A stretch of 23,974 nt of DNA from NCBI GenBank assembly GCA_016758965.1, contig JAEPRB010000414.1:1-23974 (forward strand), in the 5' to 3' direction. The position numbers were made by a program, and so were the translations under genes. Below are positions 21,001 through 23,974 of the stretch, piece after piece (within the stretch, counting starts at the first letter, position 1; every line of letters starts with the position of its first letter). The notes under the pieces were generated by a model that saw only the letters and a list, made by a program, of their open reading frames with translations, did no database searches and was not told where the DNA came from. This stretch comes from Circinella minor (Eukaryota; Mucoromycota; Mucoromycetes; Mucorales; Lichtheimiaceae).

Positions 21001-22075
21001 ATTCTTGATTTAAATAAATTGACCATTTGTGGTACTTCCAGTCGGTTACAACTTGAAGCTTATACAATGAATGACGTCCTAATAATAAATCATAACTTAA
21101 CACGTCCAGATATAACGTGCTAAAATTTCTTGCATTAGATTCTCCAATTGATATCGATAGACTTGGTACTTTACCAACAGGTGAAGCAAAATGACCATCT
21201 CCTAATTGTAATGGACGATTAATTGAATCTATTTCTTCGATGCCCAATTTCTTGAGTAGATTAAGGCTAACAATAACTGAAGTACATCCACCATCTAGAA
21301 TAATACGGAGCGGAACACCATTAACTTTTTCCCAAACATGCGGAGCACTATCTTCTTCTGGTATCGATTCCGACTGTACCGAATCTTCTTGATCTTCGTT
21401 TAATAAATGCATATCTTGTTGTTGCACATGAGATTTATGATGATGTTTTGTTAATGAGTTTTTTACTTGTGTACGGAATTGGGGAGACAGATCGGCTAAC
21501 TGCGCCAACGAGACTTGAAAAACCTGTTGTTCAATAATCTCTTTTGCTTGTAAAGATTTTTCAGTCAATTGAGTAATTTGTTTACTTTTTTCTGGTTGTT
21601 TAGCATTTGCGTTTACTTCTGAGACCTTTATTCTTTGTTTTGCTGGTGGTGCTAAATTACTATTATCACTGCTTTGTTTTCTTTTGATTGCAAATAGATC
21701 TTCTGTACCACCATGTTTTTATTTGTTTGTTGATGTAATTAATAGAGCAGAAGATGATGATTGCGGTTTCCTTAGATACTTTTCGCATTTAAAATGAGGG
21801 CGGGAACCACCAGAATACTTGCATGGACTTGGACAATCAGCTGCCATATGACCTGCAGCTTGGCAATTATAACAAACGCGTGAATGGCTAACTGATTTTT
21901 GATTTGTTTTGATACCATTCGATTCTTATTTATAATTCTTTTTTTCTTCGGTCAAATGATCAATTGCTGTTGTCATGCGGTTTACACCTTTGATCAACAA
22001 TTCAATAGAACTCGAATAATCATTATTTGTTGATTTGTTTTTATTGTTACTAGATAATTTTACTTCTTTTTTTTT
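18032..22075 (-). pseudogene. pol: Ty3 pol (NC-PR-RT-RH-IN), six in-frame stops
   Basis: One frame runs from the A-run at 22067-22075 to TAA 18032-18034, interrupted at 21926 (TAA), 21719 (TAA), 20576 (TAA), 20474 (TGA), 18842 (TGA) and 18821 (TGA), with no frameshift. Order: CCHC knuckle CYNCQAAGHMAADC (21833-21874); protease ILDGGCTS and LLLGRHSL; RT with SIDLLKGFNQL, PFGVVNGP and FIDH where YxDD is expected; RNase H with YCDAS, EKELL, TDNSA, GATDTLSR; integrase zinc region HGHFGIHAT and CHHYQ (last Cys replaced by Tyr); integrase core SIDYVGP, TDNGPNF and GKNEKMG, keeping D, D and E; C-terminal GPY/F-like module. The RT Asp-to-His change and the stops mean it is inactive. Confidence 0.9.
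18042..18050 (-). other. Candidate polypurine tract
   Basis: Minus strand GGGGGATAA lies immediately upstream of the 3' LTR, the position from which plus-strand DNA synthesis is primed. It is short and has one T, so the call is by position. It is also coding, within the last pol codons. Confidence 0.6.
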
Positions 22076-22808
22076 GTTTAGTTGTTTTAACTCTTGACTT
22101 TTCTGTTTCACTTGAGCTTGAGTAATCCGAGTCTGTATCATGGTCATGATAATGTCCATAAACGGCTTGTTTGGCAAAACTTGCAGCTTCTTCTACATCT
22201 TTCAGAGCAGATGCTGATACATGTAGGCGTAAACTATCTGGCATAAGACCACAAACAAATATTCCCACAAATGATTCCTTGCTAATAGTAATGAACGGTT
22301 CAGTTACAAACATTGGTGTTTTTGATAATTCTGAATTTTCAGACTTGAATTCGTTTTCTCTTTCTTGAATACCACGCTCATAACGCATTTTAAATACATC
22401 AAAACGATGTATGTAATCACGAAGTCTTGAATATCGGTTCTCCATACATAATGACCATAACTTCTCAACGGTTCTTGATAGATCAATTCGTTTGCAATAC
22501 TTTTCCTTGAAAGCTGGACAAAACTGTTTCCACGTCGTATATCCTTTATGTAGTGACCACATAGACATTTCAGACGGCATATTTGTTAATGCATATGCCA
22601 ACCTTTGTGAGTCGGACCAATTGTTTGCATCAGCTATGGAATCAAACAACAGAAGCCATGTTTTTGCTTCACTTTTTCTTTTCAACTTTGGAGGTATTAT
22701 AATAGACGATTTTCTTGTTTTCTTTATACTTGTATCAGAGGATGAGGACAATTCCTTATCACTGAGTTCGTTTTCACTTTGAGGCATATTACTTGATTGA
22801 GAAGACAT
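22050..22808 (-). CDS. gag: Ty3 gag (capsid)
   Basis: ATG 22808, 252 codons. The N-terminus is Ser/Asp-rich and then basic (residues 1-45), followed by the capsid domain: AKTWLLLFDSIADANNWSD, RLAYALTNMPSEMSMW, WKQFCPAFKEKY, LRDYIHRFDVFKMRYE, FVGIFVCGLMPDSLR, ALKDVEEAASFAKQA, the regular Gag order. The tail is Asp/Ser-rich and then Lys-rich and ends TAA after a run of nine A. The CCHC knuckle is not in this frame but in the pol frame downstream, so gag ends before the nucleocapsid. Either a +1 shift at the A-run joins them, or the run has gained one A. This ORF has no internal stop. Confidence 0.88.
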   Translation of the reverse strand: MSSQSSNMPQSENELSDKELSSSSDTSIKKTRKSSIIIPPKLKRKSEAKTWLLLFDSIADANNWSDSQRLAYALTNMPSEMSMWSLHKGYTTWKQFCPAFKEKYCKRIDLSRTVEKLWSLCMENRYSRLRDYIHRFDVFKMRYERGIQERENEFKSENSELSKTPMFVTEPFITISKESFVGIFVCGLMPDSLRLHVSASALKDVEEAASFAKQAVYGHYHDHDTDSDYSSSSETEKSRVKTTKQKKRSKII

Positions 22809-22854
22809 TATACTACTCGATCTTGTATCGGCTTAACGATTGTAGTAAAAGCCT

Positions 22855-22872
22855 CCCCTACCTTGCTCACCA
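22855..22872 (-). other. Primer binding site
   Basis: Minus strand TGGTGAGCAAGGTAGGGG begins 4 nt after the 5' LTR. TGG at its start pairs with the CCA end of a tRNA. The primer tRNA was not identified. Confidence 0.65.
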
Positions 22873-22876
22873 AAAA

Positions 22877-23149
22877 TGACCCGTAATAAATATAGATTCA
22901 CTTAAAATGACCTTTATTTGATATGTTAGACAAAATAATTGATAGGGTTAAAATAGTAAAAATACTCACCAGTATTACGAACTGGTCAAACTTATAATAA
23001 GAATTGAAAATATAAAATAAAGAAAAAGGGTAATGATATAATGATTTATAGCTAAGTTACATTTATAGAGAAATGGAATTGTTTGGTGTGACAGTTTATT
23101 ACTGTTCTGGTTAAAAATATAAATATAAATATTATTCCTTTACGCTTCA
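22877..23149 (-). repeat. 5' LTR of the Ty3 element
   Basis: 273 bp, TG...CA, pairs with 17769-18041. On the minus strand transcription should start here and run leftward through gag. Confidence 0.95.
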
Positions 23150-23712
23150 AATTCTTGATCTGAGTTATAATCGGATAAAATGTCATCCATATGTACTTGG
23201 CCTTATTTGTATCTATATGTCTTGTAAAAAGACTAAACTCTAGAACTTTATATTGTCCATACTAAAAATAAGCTATAGAAATAAAAACAGTTCTTTTTTT
23301 GTACAGTTTTCTTTGTCAAATACCCCCCGTCTTATTACTTCTAATTGAATTACAACCACATAATCGCATATAATTAATGCTGATCCCCTATAAGAAAAAA
23401 ATGCGAGTATCATATTATGATAAGCGTCAAAAGCCGTCTACGTATTATTGTTTACAAATCCATGCCAATTGACAAAGAAAAGGTTAGACAAGCATAATTG
23501 GGGAAAAAACAAATCTAATTTTTATAAGAAAGAAGTATAAGCAGAATATCACTTGCTTGCTTTTTTTAGTAAGACAGTGCTTGAAGATAAATTTGATATT
23601 CAAATTATTAAAACTTGACAAAAATGTTTAAAAACTAAAGTTAGAACATAAAAAAATGCCCAACAAGCTAGTATTATTTCCTTTTTTAAAAAATAAAGAT
23701 GTTATTTGTCCG
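23150..23712. other. Interior of the non-autonomous pogo-like element
   Basis: 23150-23233 matches 14352-14440 inverted; beyond 23260 similarity to the transposase-bearing copy fades. No gene is seen. The body is AT-rich. Confidence 0.7.
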
Positions 23713-23847
23713 CTCGATATAACGATATTTTTGCCAAAAACCTATTGGATATCGTTATATAAAATCAACTATATTTCCCTGCTTAATCTGTCTTGCACCC
23801 CAAAACCCTATCGTTATATCGAATATCGTTATAGCGAGCGGTGACAG
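23713..23847. repeat. Right terminus and subterminal repeats of pogo-like element
   Basis: CTCGATATAACGATA at 23713, TATCGTTATAT near 23751, TATCGTTATATCGA at 23808-23821 and TATCGTTATAGCGA at 23824-23837 precede the terminal GCGGTGACAG. Repeated palindromic-type motifs near the end suggest multiple transposase-binding sites. Confidence 0.7.
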
Positions 23848-23930
23848 TATTATTCTTCGGCTTGTACTGATGTAGATTGTGTTATCATTTTTCCTTTATT
23901 TGTTGTACGAAGTTACAGATTTAGAAAAAA

Positions 23931-23952
23931 TAATAATAATAATAATAATAAT
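23931..23952. repeat. TAA microsatellite
   Basis: About seven tandem TAA units in the sequence right of the pogo-like element; simple repeat only. Confidence 0.8.
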
Positions 23953-23974
23953 ATAAATATGAATACTAAACTAA

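Larger units (their letters stand above)
17769..23149 (-). mobile_element. Ty3-type LTR retrotransposon, full length but defective
   Basis: 5381 bp with 273-bp LTRs at both ends and a 4-bp target duplication AATT (17765-17768 and 23150-23153). Domain order on the minus strand is Gag, CCHC knuckle, aspartic protease, reverse transcriptase, RNase H, integrase, the Ty3/gypsy order. The LTRs differ at 6 of 273 positions (five purine transitions, one transversion), so insertion is fairly recent. It sits in the pogo-like copy, whose uninterrupted sequence is preserved at 14431-14447. Confidence 0.93.
17290..23847. mobile_element. Non-autonomous pogo-like element split by two LTR insertions
   Basis: The left end begins CTGTCACC at 17290 after TA (17288-17289); the right end finishes GGTGACAG at 23847 before TA (23848-23849). 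The ends are inverted over about 24 nt with two or three mismatches (CTGTCACC, GCTATAACGATA). Removing the solo LTR and the Ty3 element leaves roughly 760 bp with no transposase, a MITE-like relative of the element ending at 14514. Subterminal TATCGTTATATCGA-type motifs recur at both ends. TA duplication and these termini are typical of the pogo branch of Tc1/mariner. Confidence 0.8.

Noticed and set aside
536..21928. Stop-codon reassignment in the genetic code
   Set aside because: All three stop codons interrupt frames, at positions where different residues would be expected, while other ORFs end cleanly. Decay of mobile elements explains it better.

Overview
The window looks like transposon-rich, AT-rich chromosomal DNA of an early-diverging fungus, most likely Mucoromycota (Mucorales-like). 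This rests on element content rather than any host marker: a Crypton tyrosine recombinase ending in a GCR1_C-like DNA-binding domain, an intron-rich Tnp2/CACTA-type transposase, a pogo-like transposase, Ty3-type LTR elements, and short GT-AG introns. I saw no rRNA, tRNA, CRISPR array or convincing housekeeping gene. The organism call is inference.

Layout, left to right. 1-1708: an ATCCGC hexamer array, then the 5' part of a minus-strand LTR retrotransposon (broken gag plus its 413-bp 5' LTR). 2455-5866: a dead Crypton on the minus strand with four in-frame stops, between related inverted sequences and copies of GGGTCACAAAT. 6360-7127: a gag remnant abutting an LTR-like block with 22-bp tandem repeats. 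7702-10977: a Tnp2-type transposase gene on the minus strand whose seven exons can be read by eye and join to 2793 nt (930 codons plus stop), broken by one TGA. 11534-12442: a divergent two-exon gene for a 242-aa coiled-coil, Cys/His and basic protein. 12942-14514: a 3'-truncated pogo-like element with the N-terminal part of its transposase. 15947-16582: an unrecognised 211-aa ORF. 17290-23847: a non-autonomous relative of the pogo element, split by a solo LTR (same family as 1296-1708, 5-bp target duplication GTTAT) and by a complete Ty3-type element (17769-23149; 273-bp LTRs differing at 6 sites, target duplication AATT).

How it fits together. The two LTR insertions lie 13 bp apart inside one pogo-like copy, and the inverted pogo copy at 14352-14514 supplies the empty-site sequence, so the order of nesting can be read directly. 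Nearly every coding region is interrupted by single nonsense codons, not frameshifts, and all 13 can be reached by C-to-T (or G-to-A) change. That suggests cytosine deamination or a RIP-like process, although stops are inherently biased that way. Every recognised transposon gene is on the minus strand; the only plus-strand gene is the divergent partner of the Tnp2 gene.
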